Source: Nocardia macrotermitis (GTDB lineage Bacteria; Actinomycetota; Actinomycetes; Mycobacteriales; Mycobacteriaceae). From it: a DNA stretch of 64,000 bases. Under the pieces are notes generated by a model. That model saw nothing but the letters and a program-made list of their open reading frames with translations, ran no database searches and was not told the origin of the DNA. The position numbers and the translations under genes were made by a program. Location: positions 434,001 through 498,000 of the forward strand of contig NZ_WEGK01000001.1 in assembly GCF_009604405.1 (NCBI RefSeq). Reading direction: 5' to 3'. Of this stretch, positions 37,066 to 45,385 are shown one piece after another (position 1 is the first letter of the stretch; the number at the start of each line of letters is the position of its first letter).

Positions 37066-37105
37066 CGCGTACGACGTACGCGATAGTCTGGGTACAGCGT
37101 ACGCA
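37066..37105. promoter_or_regulatory. Two GTAC palindromes between MFS exporter and TetR
   Basis: GCGTACGACGTACGC (37067-37081) is a palindrome except for its centre, and GCGTACGC (37098-37105) is perfect, with GTAC also at 37092-37095. The two lie about 28 bases apart in the short gap between divergent genes, fitting two TetR dimers that cover both promoters. Confidence 0.7.
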
Positions 37106-37136
37106 CCCGGCTGGGTAAACGAAAGCGAGTGACGCA

Positions 37137-37850
37137 GTGAGCGCAGCAGCACGCGGCGAATCCGCGGGCAACGGCGGCCGTGAGAAGGCCGGTCCGGATC
37201 CGAAACTCACCCGCGCGGCCATCGTCGACACCGCGATCGGTCTCGCCGACGAGGCCGGGGTGGAGGCGTTATCGATGCGGCGCATCGCCGATCGGATGGG
37301 CGTGGGCGCGATGTCGCTGTACCGGCACGTCCCGAACAAGGACGCCCTGCTGGCCGAGATGACCGACGAGGTCGCCCGCCGCAACCCCTACCCCGTCCCG
37401 GAACCGGACTGGACCTGGCGTGATCGGGTGCGCGTCGCCGCCGATATCGATTGGCGCCTCTACCAGCAACATCCGTGGGTGCTGTTCACCTTCGCGGTGC
37501 CGCGCTACAACTTCGGCCCGCACAGCCTGGTCTGCCTGGCGTGGCTGGTGGAGGGCTTCGCGGAGTTGACCGACGATCCGCGCGAGGCGACCCGGATGTC
37601 GCTGGCGGTCTGGAGTTATATCGCCGGAATCGCGTTACAGCAGGTCAGCGCCGCGATGCTGGCCAAACGCGAGGGCGAGCACGAGGACACCTCGGCCTTC
37701 GACGCGCTGTTGGAGGGCACGCCGCGCTGGCCGACCCCGGCCGGTCTGGCGCCGCTCGCCGGGACCGGCCGGGGCGATCTGCTGGATCCGGTGCAGTTGC
37801 TGCGTACCGGCCTGACCGCGCTGTGCGACGGATTCGCCGCGAACCGGTGA
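37137..37850 (+). CDS. TetR family regulator of the MFS exporter
   Basis: The 237-residue protein starts at GTG 37137. The helix-turn-helix is MRRIADRMGVGAMSLYRHVPNK at about residues 46-67, of the subtype with a TetR_C-type ligand domain common next to drug exporters. It is divergent from the exporter and shares the palindromes at 37066-37105. It ends four bases before the stop of the convergent methyltransferase. Confidence 0.88.
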   Translation: MSAAARGESAGNGGREKAGPDPKLTRAAIVDTAIGLADEAGVEALSMRRIADRMGVGAMSLYRHVPNKDALLAEMTDEVARRNPYPVPEPDWTWRDRVRVAADIDWRLYQQHPWVLFTFAVPRYNFGPHSLVCLAWLVEGFAELTDDPREATRMSLAVWSYIAGIALQQVSAAMLAKREGEHEDTSAFDALLEGTPRWPTPAGLAPLAGTGRGDLLDPVQLLRTGLTALCDGFAANR

Positions 37851-37854
37851 ACGC

Positions 37855-38517
37855 CTACTCCACGACCACGGCGTAGGCGAATCCGTCCCAGCCCTTACTG
37901 CCGACGGTCTGCAACACCGACGCCTCGAGCCGCGGTTCGGCACCGAGCATTTCGATCACCTCGCGGCTGCCGCGCACCGAGGGATCGGTCGACTCCGCGT
38001 CGGCCACGGCGCCGTGCCGGACCACGTTGTCGACGATGATCACCGAACCCGGCCGCGTCAGGCGCAACGCCCACTGCACGTAATTGGCGTTGTTGATCTT
38101 GTCCGCGTCGATGAAGACCAGATCGAACGGCGCGGGCTCCTCCTGCGCGAGCACCGGCAGGCTGTCCAGGGCCGCGCCGACCCGGATCTCCACCCGCTTG
38201 CCGACCCCGGCCCGGTCGAGATTCTCGCGCGCGACCTCGGCGTGCCGCGGCTCGAACTCCAGGCTGATCACCTGCCCGTCCTCGCCGACCGCGCGCGCCA
38301 ACCAGATCGTGCTGTACCCACCGAGCGTGCCGATCTCGAGCACTCGCCGCGCACCGATCGAACGCGCGATCAGATGCAGGAACTTCCCCTGTGCGGGCGA
38401 TACGTCGATGGCCGGTAGCCCGGCCGCCGAATTCGCTTGCAGCACACCGGAATCGGCATCCCCGACCAGGGTCTGCACCAGATAGCGATCCACGTCGTCC
38501 CATTGGCCATTCGTCAT
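37855..38517 (-). CDS. Class I SAM O-methyltransferase (caffeoyl-CoA OMT family)
   Basis: The 220-residue protein has the SAM motif VLEIGTLGGYST, the metal-ligand FDLVFIDADK and IIVDNVVRHG typical of the cation-dependent methyltransferase_3 family. It would methylate catechol-type hydroxyls. Start ATG 38517 has only a weak ribosome site. It lies 45 bases after ureC on the same strand, so it may be read from the urease promoter, but no functional link is evident. Confidence 0.9.
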   Translation of the reverse strand: MTNGQWDDVDRYLVQTLVGDADSGVLQANSAAGLPAIDVSPAQGKFLHLIARSIGARRVLEIGTLGGYSTIWLARAVGEDGQVISLEFEPRHAEVARENLDRAGVGKRVEIRVGAALDSLPVLAQEEPAPFDLVFIDADKINNANYVQWALRLTRPGSVIIVDNVVRHGAVADAESTDPSVRGSREVIEMLGAEPRLEASVLQTVGSKGWDGFAYAVVVE

Positions 38518-38562
38518 GATCGCAGTCTGCCACTCCGGCGACCGCGCGGCAGGACGCGCAGG

Positions 38563-40284
38563 TCAGAACAGGAAGTACCGCTGGGCCATCGGCAATTCGG
38601 TGGCGGGCTGCTCGGCCCAGACCTCCCCGTCGACGCGCACGGTGAAGGTGTCCGGGTCCACCTCGATGCGGGGCATGGCGTCGTTGTGCGGCAGATCCGT
38701 CTTGGTGCGCCGCCGCACGTTCGCCACCGGGACGAGCCTGCGGTTCACCCGCAAGCGGTCCGCCAGACCCGCCTCGATCGCCTGTTCGGAGACGAAATGC
38801 AGTGCGGTACCGGCGGTTACGGCCGGAGCCGCGCCGAACATGGGACGCGGCAGCACCGGCTGCGGCGTCGGAATCGACGCATTCGCATCACCCATGGCCG
38901 CCCACGCGATCGCGCCGCCCTTGAGCACCGCGTGCGGGCGCACCCCGAAGAAGGCCGGTTCCCACAGCACCAGATCGGCCAGTTTGCCCACCTCGACCGA
39001 ACCGATCTCGTGGTCCAGACCGTGCGTGATCGCCGGGCAGATGGTGTATTTCGCGACGTACCGACGCACCCGGTTGTTGTCCGCCGCGCCGTCGCCCGGC
39101 AGCGCGCCGCGCCGGCGCTTCATCATGTGCGCGGTCTGCCAGGTGCGCATGACCACCTCGCCGATACGGCCCATGGCCTGGGAATCACTGCCGATCATCG
39201 AGATCGCGCCGAGATCGTGCAGCAGATCCTCAGCCGCGATGGTCGAGGGCCGGATCCTGCTCTCGGCGAACGCCAGATCCTCGGGCACGGACGGATTGAG
39301 GTGATGGCACACCATGAGCATGTCCAGATGCTCGTCCAGGGTGTTCACCGTGTGCGGCCGGGTCGGATTGGTCGAACTGGGCATCACGTTGGGATGCGCT
39401 GCGACGGTGATGATGTCGGGCGCGTGCCCGCCGCCCGCACCCTCGGTGTGATACGAGTGGATGGCCCGTCCGGCGATCGCGGCCAGGGTGTCCTCGACGA
39501 ATCCGGCCTCGTTCAACGTGTCCGAGTGCAGCGCGACCTGCACACCCGCGGCGTCGGCGACGGTCAGGCACGCGTCGATCGCCGCGGGCGTGGTGCCCCA
39601 GTCCTCGTGCAGCTTGAATCCGCCCGCGCCGCCGCGCAATTGCTCCCACATCGCCTCGTGGCGCACGGTGTTGCCCTTGCCGAGCAGCAGGATGTTCACC
39701 GGCCACGCGTCGGTGGCCTCGAGCATCCGGCCCAGATGCCACGCGCCGGGACTGACCGTGGTCGCCTTGCTGCCCTCGGCCGGACCGGTGCCGCCGCCGA
39801 CCAGCGTGGTGATACCGCCGCCGAGCGCCTCCTCGAGCAGCTGCGGGCAGATGAAGTGCACGTGGCAGTCGATCGCGCCCGCGGTGAGGATGCGGCCGTT
39901 ACCGGCGATGATCTCGGTCCCCGGGCCGACCACCAGATCCGGGTGCACGCCGTCCATCGTGTCGGGGTTGCCCGCCTTGCCGATGGCGCAAATGCGGCCG
40001 TCGCGAATGCCGATGTCGGCCTTGATGATTCCCCAGTGGTCGATGATCACCGCGCCGGTGATCACGGTGTCCGGGGTGCCCTCGGCGCGGGTGGCGCGGG
40101 CCTGGCCCATGGATTCGCGCAGCACCTTGCCGCCGCCGAAGACGGCCTCGTCACCGGCGAGACCCGGTCCGCCGCAACGGTCCTCGGTGATCTCGATCAG
40201 CAGATCGGTGTCCGCCAGGCGAATTCGGTCGCCCACGGTGGGCCCGAACAGCTCCGCGTAACGGGCACGGGACAATTCGACCAT
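38563..40284 (-). CDS. ureC: Urease alpha subunit
   Basis: The 573-residue catalytic subunit hydrolyses urea to ammonia and carbamate. Nickel ligands and the active site are intact: DCHVHFICP, the carbamylated lysine in [20 protein letters not shown] and the flap [16 protein letters not shown]. Its ATG overlaps the ureB stop (TGATG). Length is standard. The accessory genes ureFGD are about 3.5 kb further on rather than next door as in M. tuberculosis. Confidence 0.98.
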   Translation of the reverse strand: MVELSRARYAELFGPTVGDRIRLADTDLLIEITEDRCGGPGLAGDEAVFGGGKVLRESMGQARATRAEGTPDTVITGAVIIDHWGIIKADIGIRDGRICAIGKAGNPDTMDGVHPDLVVGPGTEIIAGNGRILTAGAIDCHVHFICPQLLEEALGGGITTLVGGGTGPAEGSKATTVSPGAWHLGRMLEATDAWPVNILLLGKGNTVRHEAMWEQLRGGAGGFKLHEDWGTTPAAIDACLTVADAAGVQVALHSDTLNEAGFVEDTLAAIAGRAIHSYHTEGAGGGHAPDIITVAAHPNVMPSSTNPTRPHTVNTLDEHLDMLMVCHHLNPSVPEDLAFAESRIRPSTIAAEDLLHDLGAISMIGSDSQAMGRIGEVVMRTWQTAHMMKRRRGALPGDGAADNNRVRRYVAKYTICPAITHGLDHEIGSVEVGKLADLVLWEPAFFGVRPHAVLKGGAIAWAAMGDANASIPTPQPVLPRPMFGAAPAVTAGTALHFVSEQAIEAGLADRLRVNRRLVPVANVRRRTKTDLPHNDAMPRIEVDPDTFTVRVDGEVWAEQPATELPMAQRYFLF

Positions 40285-40625
40285 CAGGCGTCCAGCTTTC
40301 CGGGTGCGTCCAGACCGATACCGTGCACCTCGCGCGTACCGCCCAGCGGGACCAGCGAAACCCGCTGTCCCAGACCGGGTTCGAAGCGCACCGCGGTGCC
40401 CGCGGGAATATCCAGGCGACGGCCGTGCGCCGCAGCCCGATCGAACCGCAGCGCGCCGTTGGCCTGCGGGAAGTGCACGTGCGAGCCGACCTGCACGGGC
40501 CGGTCGCCGGTGTTGAGCACCTCGAGTTCGATCCGCTCGGCGCCGGCGTTGATCTCGACGGGCGTTGCGGCATACAGGAATTCACCGGGCACCAGACCCG
40601 CGCGGGTGGATTCGTCGTGCGTCAT
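40284..40625 (-). CDS. ureB: Urease beta subunit
   Basis: The 113-residue structural subunit has the typical [16 protein letters not shown] start, [17 protein letters not shown] and [15 protein letters not shown] segments. It forms the urease trimer with UreA and UreC. Start ATG 40625 lies four bases after the ureA stop and the stop overlaps the ureC start. Confidence 0.97.
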   Translation of the reverse strand: MTHDESTRAGLVPGEFLYAATPVEINAGAERIELEVLNTGDRPVQVGSHVHFPQANGALRFDRAAAHGRRLDIPAGTAVRFEPGLGQRVSLVPLGGTREVHGIGLDAPGKLDA

Positions 40626-40629
40626 GGGC

Positions 40630-40932
40630 TCAGCCGATCGGGTGATGGACGGTGACGAGTTTGGTGCCGTCCGGGAACGTCGCCTCCACCTGCACGTCGG
40701 CGATCATCTCGGGAATTCCCTCCATGACATCCTCGCGGGTGAGCACCGTACGTCCCGAGGCCATCAACTCCGCGACGGTGCGCCCGTCGCGCGCGCCCTC
40801 GAGCACGTGATCGCTGATGATCGCGATCGCCTCGGGATGATTGAGCCGCAACCCCCTGGCCCGGCGTCGTCGGGCCAGTTCGGCCGCATAGCTGAGCATC
40901 AGTCGTTCCTGCTCGTGCGGCGACAATCGCAT
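40630..40932 (-). CDS. ureA: Urease gamma subunit
   Basis: The 100-residue subunit starts [19 protein letters not shown] at ATG 40932 with GAGGAG six bases upstream; the frame opens further upstream but without reason. [21 protein letters not shown] and [13 protein letters not shown] are standard. It is the first gene of ureABC. Confidence 0.97.
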   Translation of the reverse strand: MRLSPHEQERLMLSYAAELARRRRARGLRLNHPEAIAIISDHVLEGARDGRTVAELMASGRTVLTREDVMEGIPEMIADVQVEATFPDGTKLVTVHHPIG

Positions 40933-41010
40933 GCGGACTCCTCGGCGGATCTGTCGGTGTCGGACATTCTGGCACGGCGCTCGCGCCACCGCGCGCCGGA
41001 ACAGCGCAGA

Positions 41011-41457
41011 TCAGTCGGCGGCGGGCAGATTCTGCAACCGAACCTGCCCGCGCGCGATCACCCGCTCCTGCTCGTCGGTGATCGTCACCTGCCACAACTG
41101 CTGCAAACGTCCGCGATGGACCGGCGTCGCCGTGCCGTGCAACACACCCTCGCGTACCGCACGCAGGAAATCGGTGTTGTTGTTCACCCCGACCACCGAG
41201 CCGCGCTCGCCGTACCAGACCCCGCCGCCCACGCTGGCGAGCGTCTCGATGACGGTGCAGTACACACCGCCGTTGACGATCCCCGCGGGCTGATGCAACT
41301 GCGGCGACACCACCCATTCCCCGACCACGCGCTCGGCCGAGACCTCGGTGTACTTCAGACCGATCAGGTCCGAAAAGCTCCCCTCGCTGAACCGCGTCAT
41401 CTGCTCCGGAGTCAGATCCGCCAGCGAGCGCACCTGGGACCGATCGTTCTCTGTCAT
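41011..41457 (-). CDS. PaaI/4HBT-type hotdog thioesterase
   Basis: The 148-residue protein has the hotdog-fold signature HQPAGIVNGGVYCTVIETLASVGG with the catalytic-type acidic residue and a second core GSVVGVNNNTDFLR. It probably hydrolyses an acyl-CoA. From ATG 41457 there is no ribosome site; the longer start at 41529 would overlap the hairpin region. In M. tuberculosis the homologue (Rv1847) lies in the same place beside ureA. Confidence 0.85.
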   Translation of the reverse strand: MTENDRSQVRSLADLTPEQMTRFSEGSFSDLIGLKYTEVSAERVVGEWVVSPQLHQPAGIVNGGVYCTVIETLASVGGGVWYGERGSVVGVNNNTDFLRAVREGVLHGTATPVHRGRLQQLWQVTITDEQERVIARGQVRLQNLPAAD

Positions 41458-41542
41458 GTGAAAACAGTTGCATATCCCAGCTAACGCCTGATTCGCGGGG
41501 CGGGGAACGGAGATCGCGGGTATTCCCACGCCGAAGACGAAA

Positions 41543-41576
41543 GCGGCGGGCCCGGCACGATGGCCGGACCCGCCGC
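41543..41576. terminator. Strong hairpin between FhuF-like gene and thioesterase gene
   Basis: GCGGCGGGCCCGGC (41543-41556) pairs with GCCGGACCCGCCGC (41563-41576): a 14-bp stem with one mismatch and a 6-base loop. No T run follows. It lies after the FhuF-like gene on the minus strand and would end its transcript. Confidence 0.6.
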
Positions 41577-41642
41577 GGCAACGAATCGGGGAGTCAACCG
41601 CAGCCCTCGGGACTCTCGCTCGATCCTGACGCCGAATTCAGT

Positions 41643-41661
41643 ATAGGGCAGGCTTACCTAA
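41643..41661 (-). promoter_or_regulatory. IdeR/DtxR-like iron box at the 3' end of the FhuF-like gene
   Basis: On the minus strand TTAGGTAAGCCTGCCCTAT matches the IdeR consensus TTAGGTTAGSCTAACCTAA at 15 of 19 positions. It covers the TAA stop codon of the FhuF-like gene (41654-41656), an unusual place for an operator. Confidence 0.5.
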
Positions 41662-42361
41662 CAAGGCAAGTCCTACGCACCGGCAGACCGCGTTCCTGCA
41701 TCGCGGCCAGCAGACCCTGGCCGCGTTCCGCGCCCACCGTCGAGGAGGTGCCCGCCAGATCCGGCACGTACGTCGCCGCGCCGACGACGCTCTCGGCCAC
41801 CAGCGACCAGAATCGGCCCGGGGTCAGCCCGGCACAGCGCCACAGCGCGGCCTGCACGAACGTCAACGCCGTCGAACAGCGATGCGCCAACCACACCTCC
41901 AGCGCCCGCTCGCACGGCAACACCACCACGCCCGGCTGCCCCGCCAGCCGATCACCCTCGACGACGCGAATCGTGGTGTCGGACAAGCCCGCCCAGTCGA
42001 TGCCGCCGTCGTTGTCCGAATGCACCCACAGATTCTCGAGACCCGGATCCCAGGCGCGCCCCTCGGCCACCAGCAGCGCGACCACCCGGCCGACCACCGC
42101 GTGGATCAGCGCCGTCGCCACCACCTCCGCGGCGATCTCCGGGCTGCTCATCTCGGCGGCGTGGCGGCGATACATCAGGGCGATCCGCCCCTCGTCCAGC
42201 CCGTCGGACAGCCGCCACCAGCGGCGACGCCCGTGATCGACCATGGCCGCGACCGCGTAGACGCGTGGATGTTCCGGCTGCAAAGCCCGCAATCGCGCAC
42301 AGGCGTGTCCGAATACCGGCTCGCAGTGGCGGGGCGGACAGACGGTGATCGGCTCGAACAT
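41654..42361 (-). CDS. FhuF-like siderophore-iron reductase, C-terminally truncated
   Basis: The 235-residue protein starts at ATG 42361 five bases after AAGGAGG. The body (EMSSPEIAAEVVATALIHAV, LWVHSDNDGGIDW, LEVWLAHRCSTALTFVQAALWRCAG) looks like the FhuF/siderophore-iron reductase family, which releases iron from siderophores in the cytoplasm. Members end in a [2Fe-2S] motif of type CC-x10-C-x2-C; here the end is only RRTCLVR followed by TAA, so the ligands are missing. An IdeR-like box lies before the promoter and another at the stop. Thus it looks iron-regulated but possibly non-functional, or a protein with another role. The family call is moderately sure. Confidence 0.6.
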   Translation of the reverse strand: MFEPITVCPPRHCEPVFGHACARLRALQPEHPRVYAVAAMVDHGRRRWWRLSDGLDEGRIALMYRRHAAEMSSPEIAAEVVATALIHAVVGRVVALLVAEGRAWDPGLENLWVHSDNDGGIDWAGLSDTTIRVVEGDRLAGQPGVVVLPCERALEVWLAHRCSTALTFVQAALWRCAGLTPGRFWSLVAESVVGAATYVPDLAGTSSTVGAERGQGLLAAMQERGLPVRRTCLVR

Positions 42362-42401
42362 TCGAACCTCCTTCGAGAAACTGTGCGGACCTGAACAAAA
42401 G

Positions 42402-42420
42402 ATAGGTTAGCCTTACCAGA
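42402..42420 (-). promoter_or_regulatory. IdeR/DtxR-like iron box before the FhuF-like gene
   Basis: ATAGGTTAGCCTTACCAGA matches the IdeR consensus at 15 of 19 positions, including the whole left half TAGGTTAGCCT. It lies about 40 bases upstream of the FhuF-like start, in promoter position, so the gene should be repressed when iron is ample. Confidence 0.7.
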
Positions 42421-42477
42421 CTTCTCGGGGCAATGACCGGGATCCGTATGAAAAATCCCACAGGGCTACCGACTGGT

Positions 42478-42494
42478 TACGACGACCTGTAGTA
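42478..42494. promoter_or_regulatory. Possible BlaI operator
   Basis: TACGAC (42478-42483) and GTAGTA (42489-42494) form an inverted repeat of the TACTAC/GTAGTA type associated with BlaI/MecI repressors, with one mismatch. It lies 34 bases before the blaI start, suggesting autoregulation. Confidence 0.5.
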
Positions 42495-42516
42495 CGCATT
42501 GGCGTCGTTGTCTCCG

Positions 42517-42522
42517 TAAGCT
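42517..42522 (+). promoter_or_regulatory. -10 element for a leaderless blaI transcript
   Basis: TAAGCT fits the actinobacterial TAnnnT -10 pattern and ends six bases before the ATG at 42529. No ribosome site precedes the ATG, so transcription probably starts at the A of the start codon. Confidence 0.5.
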
Positions 42523-42528
42523 TGTGGG

Positions 42529-42966
42529 ATGGCAGGTCTTGGTGAACTCGAGAAAGCGGTCATGGACCAGTTGTGGTCGGCCGATCAACCCCAGACGGTC
42601 CGACAGGTCCACGAGGCCCTCGCCGCGCATCGCGAACTCGCGTACACCACAGTGATGACGGTTCTACAGCGGCTGGCCAAGAAGGATCTGGTCGTCCAGC
42701 AGCGCGACGACCGCGCACACCGGTACGCCCCCGTGCACACCCGCGACGAGCTGGTCGCCAGCCTCATGGTCGACGCGCTCCAGCAGGCCGACGAGGTCGG
42801 CAGCCGTCGCGCGGCCCTGGTGCACTTCGTCGAACAGGTCGGAAATGACGGGGCTGCCGCCCTGCGCGAGGCACTCGCTAAGCTCGAAGCCACCGAGGCC
42901 GCGCGTACCAAATCCAACACCACGCGCAACGCGTCCGACGACAAGGGAGTCGCCCCGCCGCAGTAG
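42529..42966 (+). CDS. blaI: BlaI/MecI family repressor
   Basis: The 145-residue winged-helix protein has GLGELEKAVMDQLW, TVRQVHEALAAHRELAYTTV and MTVLQRLAKKDLVVQQRDDRA, the DNA-binding half of BlaI repressors, followed by a dimerisation helix region. It corresponds to M. tuberculosis Rv1846c. The M56 peptidase gene follows 63 bases later, as with BlaR1, although no beta-lactam sensor domain is present there. It likely controls itself and the peptidase and may have targets elsewhere. Confidence 0.93.
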   Translation: MAGLGELEKAVMDQLWSADQPQTVRQVHEALAAHRELAYTTVMTVLQRLAKKDLVVQQRDDRAHRYAPVHTRDELVASLMVDALQQADEVGSRRAALVHFVEQVGNDGAAALREALAKLEATEAARTKSNTTRNASDDKGVAPPQ

Positions 42967-43029
42967 AGAGCTGCGGCGCTCCCGAACGCCGCGATCTCGG
43001 GCCCTGGCCCCACAACGCAGTGAGCTGAG

Positions 43030-43974
43030 ATGAATGCAACCGCGCCGGTTTTCGCCGGTCTCGCTTTGCTTCTGGCGGGACCGGTCCCAGCCCTGCTCAG
43101 CCGAGCCTCGTGGCCGTACCGGACGCCACGAGCGGCCCTGGTGCTGTGGCAGGCCGTCGCCCTCGCCGCGGTGCTGAGCGCCTTCGGTTCCGGTCTGGCC
43201 ATCGCCAGTCTGCTGCTGGTCCCGGGTCCCGACGGACGCCCGACCACCTCGCCCACCCGCGAGATCCACGCCCTGGGCCTGCCGCTGTGGCTCGCGTACG
43301 TCATCGTCTTCGCGCTCACCCTGCTGGTCGGCGGACGCCTGATCTACATGGTGATCCGGGTCGGCATCCACACCAGACGCCGCCGCACCCGCCATCGCAT
43401 CCTGGTCGACCTGCTCGATCAGGGCGGCGACCTGAGCGGCCAGCGGGCCGCCGACATCCGGGTGCTCGCCGCCGCCGAACCGATCGCCTACTGCCTGCCC
43501 GGTCTGCGTCGCCGCGTGGTGTTGAGCCAGGGCACCTTCGACAGCCTCACCGAATCGGAACTGACCGCGATCGTGAGCCATGAGCGTTCGCATCTGCGGG
43601 CCCGGCACGATCTGGTGCTCGAGGCGTTCACCGCCGCGCACGAGGCGTTCCCCCGGTTCGTGCGTAGCAAGTCCGCGCTCGATTCGGTCAAACTGCTGAT
43701 CGAACTGCTCGCCGACGATTCCGCGGTCAAGGTCACGGGCGCGACGCCGCTGGCCCGCGCGCTGGTGGCCTGCTCGAATTCGACCGCGCCGCAGGGCGCG
43801 ATGGCCGTCGGCGGGCCGACCACGCTGATCCGCATCCAGCGGCTGGCCGGACCGCTCGGTGATCTGCGCATCGCGACCGCCGCCTATCTCGCGGCCGCGG
43901 CGATCCTGGTGGTGCCGACCCTCGCGGTGGCGATTCCCTGGCTCGTCGAGTTGAAGCGCCTGTTCCGTGCCTGA
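43030..43974 (+). CDS. M56 family membrane metallopeptidase (BlaR1-like, no sensor domain)
   Basis: The 314-residue membrane protein has hydrophobic segments at about residues 5-22, 38-62, 85-110 and 285-305. The zinc-protease motif HERSH is in TAIVSHERSHLRARHD near residue 188. BlaR1 proteins carry a C-terminal penicillin-binding sensor outside the membrane; this one stops after the protease and last membrane helix, as does M. tuberculosis Rv1845c. It probably cleaves or triggers removal of BlaI in response to an envelope signal. Its stop overlaps the start of the helicase by eight bases. Confidence 0.88.
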   Translation: MNATAPVFAGLALLLAGPVPALLSRASWPYRTPRAALVLWQAVALAAVLSAFGSGLAIASLLLVPGPDGRPTTSPTREIHALGLPLWLAYVIVFALTLLVGGRLIYMVIRVGIHTRRRRTRHRILVDLLDQGGDLSGQRAADIRVLAAAEPIAYCLPGLRRRVVLSQGTFDSLTESELTAIVSHERSHLRARHDLVLEAFTAAHEAFPRFVRSKSALDSVKLLIELLADDSAVKVTGATPLARALVACSNSTAPQGAMAVGGPTTLIRIQRLAGPLGDLRIATAAYLAAAAILVVPTLAVAIPWLVELKRLFRA

Positions 43975-45385
43975 ACCGGGCGCGGTGCGCGCGCCACGGT
44001 TCGCCGATCTGGGTTTGCCGGTTCCGCTGGTGCAGGCGTTGCGCCGGGCCGGGCTCGAGACCGCGTTCCCGATCCAGGCCGCCGCCGTGCCCGACATCCT
44101 CGCCGGACGAGACGTATTGGGCCGGGCCGCAACGGGATCCGGCAAAACCCTCGCCTTCGGGCTGCCCATGCTGGCGCGGCTCGTCCGGGCGGCCTCGGCT
44201 CCCCGGCGGCCGCGCGGGTTGATCCTCGCGCCGACCCGGGAACTCGCCGTGCAGATCGAGACGGCGTTGGACGAACCCGCCCTGGCCCTCGGGCTGCGGC
44301 TGGGGACCGCGGTCGGCGGCGTCCCGATCGCCCGGCAGGCGCAACGGCTCGATCGCGGCGTCGACCTGCTCATCGCCACTCCCGGGCGGCTCGCCGATCT
44401 GATCGCGCAGGGTGCGGCCGGGCTCGACGCGGTGCGCGTGGTCGCGGTGGACGAGGCCGATCACATGGCCGAACTCGGTTTCCTCGACCAGGTCACCGCG
44501 CTGTTGGATCTGGTGCCCGTGGACAGCCAGCATCTGCTGTTCTCGGCCACTCTGGATGACGCGGTGGATGTCCTGGTGCGGCGATACCTGCGCGATCCGG
44601 TGTTGCACGCGGTCGACGCGCCCCTCTCGGGCACCACGGATGATTCCTCGGAACCCGTTGCGCGCCAGGGCGATACGAACTCACCCGAGCCTGCCGGAAC
44701 ACGTGCCGGGACGATCGCATCATCGGGCGAGATCGGATCATGTCCGGCCATCACCCATCACCTGCTGCACCTGCGCAAGGCCGACAAGCGCGCGATCGTC
44801 ACCGAGATCGCCGCGCGCGAGGGCCGCACCCTGCTGTTCGTCCGCACCCAGTACGGCGCGGACAAACTCGCCCGCCGCCTGCGCGAATCCGGAATCGCCG
44901 CGGCCGTCCTGCACGGCGGCAAGGCCCAGAACCAGCGCACCCGCACCCTGACCGCCTTCGCCGACGGTTCGGCCCCCGTCCTGGTCGCCACCGACGTGGC
45001 CGCCCGCGGCATCCACGTCGACGACATCTCCCTGGTCGTGCACGTCGACCCGCCCGCCGACCCCAAGGACTACCTGCACCGCGCGGGCCGCACCGCCCGC
45101 GCCGGAGCCACCGGCACCGTGGTCACCCTCGTCACCGAGGACGACCGCGAAACCACCGACCAACTCCTCCGCACCGCCGGAATCCACCCCACCCACACCA
45201 CCATCCGCCCCGGCGACCCCCACCTCACCGCCCTCACCGGAGCCCGCCACCCCTCCGGCACCCCGGTCCCCGACCCGACCGCACCCCCTCCCCCACCAAC
45301 CAACCGCACCACCGCACCCGCCGACCACCGCCGCACCCGAACCGCCCGCCCGCACGCCACCCGCCGAAGCCGCCGCCCCCGCTGA
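43967..45385 (+). CDS. DEAD-box RNA helicase
   Basis: The 472-residue protein from GTG 43967 has the Q motif (PFPIQAAAVP-type: FPIQAAAVPDILAG), motif I ATGSGKT, Ia PTRELA, II VDEAD, III SAT, and the C-terminal motifs VATDVAARGIHV and HRAGRTARAG. It unwinds RNA. A roughly 45-residue Ser/Thr/Gly-rich insert lies between the two RecA domains (after VLHAVDAPLSG), and the C-terminal 70 residues are a Pro/Arg/Thr-rich basic tail of low complexity, probably RNA-binding. It overlaps the M56 gene. The tail's last codons are the first part of the tandem repeat beyond. Confidence 0.93.
   Translation: MPEPGAVRAPRFADLGLPVPLVQALRRAGLETAFPIQAAAVPDILAGRDVLGRAATGSGKTLAFGLPMLARLVRAASAPRRPRGLILAPTRELAVQIETALDEPALALGLRLGTAVGGVPIARQAQRLDRGVDLLIATPGRLADLIAQGAAGLDAVRVVAVDEADHMAELGFLDQVTALLDLVPVDSQHLLFSATLDDAVDVLVRRYLRDPVLHAVDAPLSGTTDDSSEPVARQGDTNSPEPAGTRAGTIASSGEIGSCPAITHHLLHLRKADKRAIVTEIAAREGRTLLFVRTQYGADKLARRLRESGIAAAVLHGGKAQNQRTRTLTAFADGSAPVLVATDVAARGIHVDDISLVVHVDPPADPKDYLHRAGRTARAGATGTVVTLVTEDDRETTDQLLRTAGIHPTHTTIRPGDPHLTALTGARHPSGTPVPDPTAPPPPPTNRTTAPADHRRTRTARPHATRRSRRPR

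Noticed and set aside
38437..41484. 1,015-codon plus-strand frame opposite ureABC and the thioesterase gene
   Set aside because: Antisense shadow of four well-recognised genes, with no recognisable family.
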